A program made the position numbers and the translations under genes. The notes under the pieces are model-generated. The model searched no databases, was not told where the DNA came from, and saw only the letters and a program-made list of their open reading frames with translations. 64,000 nt of DNA from Alphaproteobacteria bacterium (GTDB taxonomy: Bacteria > Pseudomonadota > Alphaproteobacteria > Micavibrionales > Micavibrionaceae). This document shows positions 63,374 through 64,000 of the stretch, piece after piece (the first letter of the stretch is position 1; the number at the start of each line of letters is the position of its first letter). The DNA is taken from positions 43,305-107,304 of the forward strand of contig JAJFGW010000039.1 of the NCBI GenBank assembly GCA_021775915.1. Reading direction: 5' to 3'.

Positions 63374-63451
63374 AGCTAGTCCTTTGTCCTGACCTTCGCG
63401 GTGTTCACTTAAAACTTTTAATCCTGCATTTTGCATTCTCGTTTCCCTTCC

Positions 63452-64000
63452 CTATTTTCTCAGCAGCGACGCCAGTAATGACGGCCACGTTCCCAGATCG
63501 CGCCACCCCATAGATACCGGAATAACGGCACATTTTGACGCTTTTTCCATGACAGCATAATCAATCGAAAGCGCCGGGCAAGCAGAAAAGATTTTTTCGT
63601 TCAAAAATATGGAGTTTTGCAAGCGCGAAGCATAGGCAACGGCACTATGAGATGCTTCGTAAATGGTCTCGTTCTGCGCTTTCAAATTTTCAAGATAACT
63701 TTTAACCGAGAACAGAAAAATACCGCTATTCCAATAATAGTGGCCTTCTTTGATAAAGTGCCGCGCTGTCTTTTTATCGGGCTTTTCAATGAAGGCGTCG
63801 ACCTTGCAAGCCCTACCCTCAAGCATTTCCCCGCCGCGTATGTAACCGTAATGAGGTGACGGGCCGTGCGGCTCCACTCCAAAGGTCACAAGCCAGCCCT
63901 CTTTGGCCGCCTCTACGCCTTTAACCACGGCCTCCAAAAGCAGCGCCGGTTCCCTGATCGCATGATCTGATGGTAGAACAAGCAACAGGGGGGAGCCCCC
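63452..64000 (-). CDS. Mannose-1-phosphate guanylyltransferase (partial, 5' end beyond window)
   Basis: At least 182 residues of the nucleotidyltransferase domain: LLLVLPSDHAI, VTFGVEPHGPSPHYGYIR, VDAFIEKPDKKTARHFIKEG, YYWNSGIFLFSV, SIDYAVMEKA and MGWRDLGTW. It makes GDP-mannose for glycans. It stops only about 10 residues after the GWRDLGTW motif, so it lacks the C-terminal beta-helix (and the isomerase domain of type II enzymes). The stop is followed by a ribosome site for the CtlX-like gene, so the short form does not look like a recent frameshift. Confidence 0.87.
   Translation of the reverse strand, partial: GGSPLLLVLPSDHAIREPALLLEAVVKGVEAAKEGWLVTFGVEPHGPSPHYGYIRGGEMLEGRACKVDAFIEKPDKKTARHFIKEGHYYWNSGIFLFSVKSYLENLKAQNETIYEASHSAVAYASRLQNSIFLNEKIFSACPALSIDYAVMEKASKCAVIPVSMGWRDLGTWPSLLASLLRK

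Overview
The window reads as chromosomal DNA of a free-living alphaproteobacterium of moderate GC content. The evidence is a complete Tad/Flp (cpa-type) pilus locus, the ordered core genes pal-cpoB-tilS-ftsH-glmM-thiD, the rsmI/lpoA/yraN/BON-lipoprotein neighbourhood, and several families typical of that class. The exact order cannot be fixed by eye; a Rhodospirillales- or Micavibrio-like lineage is my best guess. I see no rRNA, no tRNA, no CRISPR array and no transposase.

Region 1 (1-12.3 kb): a Tad pilus locus on the minus strand in two transcription units. The first, 12.25-9.51 kb, carries two TadE-like pseudopilins and a TadG-like VWA protein and ends at a strong terminator. The second, 9.2-0.15 kb, is flp, cpaA, cpaB, cpaC, cpaD, cpaE, tadA, tadB, tadC, with a hairpin directly after the pilin gene that may set a high pilin-to-machinery ratio. 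A second, solitary Flp pilin lies at 53.2 kb. Region 2 (12.4-19.2 kb): a membrane protein coupled to a degenerate protein kinase, then purA, an ankyrin protein, thiD and glmM.

Region 3 (19.3-24.5 kb): an accessory cluster between glmM and ftsH. It holds two SPFH/prohibitin-type membrane proteins, each preceded by a near-identical promoter-like element, a small membrane protein, a secreted protein with a faint SPFH-like stretch, and two tandem paralogous single-pass proteins. Region 4 (24.6-36.3 kb): ftsH, tilS (carrying an in-frame palindromic repeat insertion), cpoB and pal, then a sortase-like protein, an unknown protein under a near-consensus promoter, and the envelope set SirB1-like, BON lipoprotein, yraN, rsmI and an LpoA-like lipoprotein.

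Region 5 (36.3-53 kb): a RimK-like ATP-grasp enzyme, a TetR regulator with an MscS channel, the divergent ahpC/oxyR pair, trhO with a GST, an ECF sigma operon with a Spy-like periplasmic protein, a dicarboxylate symporter, an AMIN lipoprotein, an MFS-spermidine synthase fusion, and two polysaccharide genes. Intergenic palindromic elements sit at 41.4 and 46.4 kb. Region 6 (53-64 kb): an ECF sigma remnant, a membrane-anchored zincin, mnmC, an M3 peptidase, and then the most unusual part. At 60.2-62.0 kb an XRE regulator is translationally coupled to a divergent cyclodipeptide-synthase-like protein. Upstream is a large nested inverted repeat and, divergently, a candidate 185-nt structured RNA with its own promoter and terminator. 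A CtlX-like guanidino hydrolase and a partial mannose-1-phosphate guanylyltransferase end the window.
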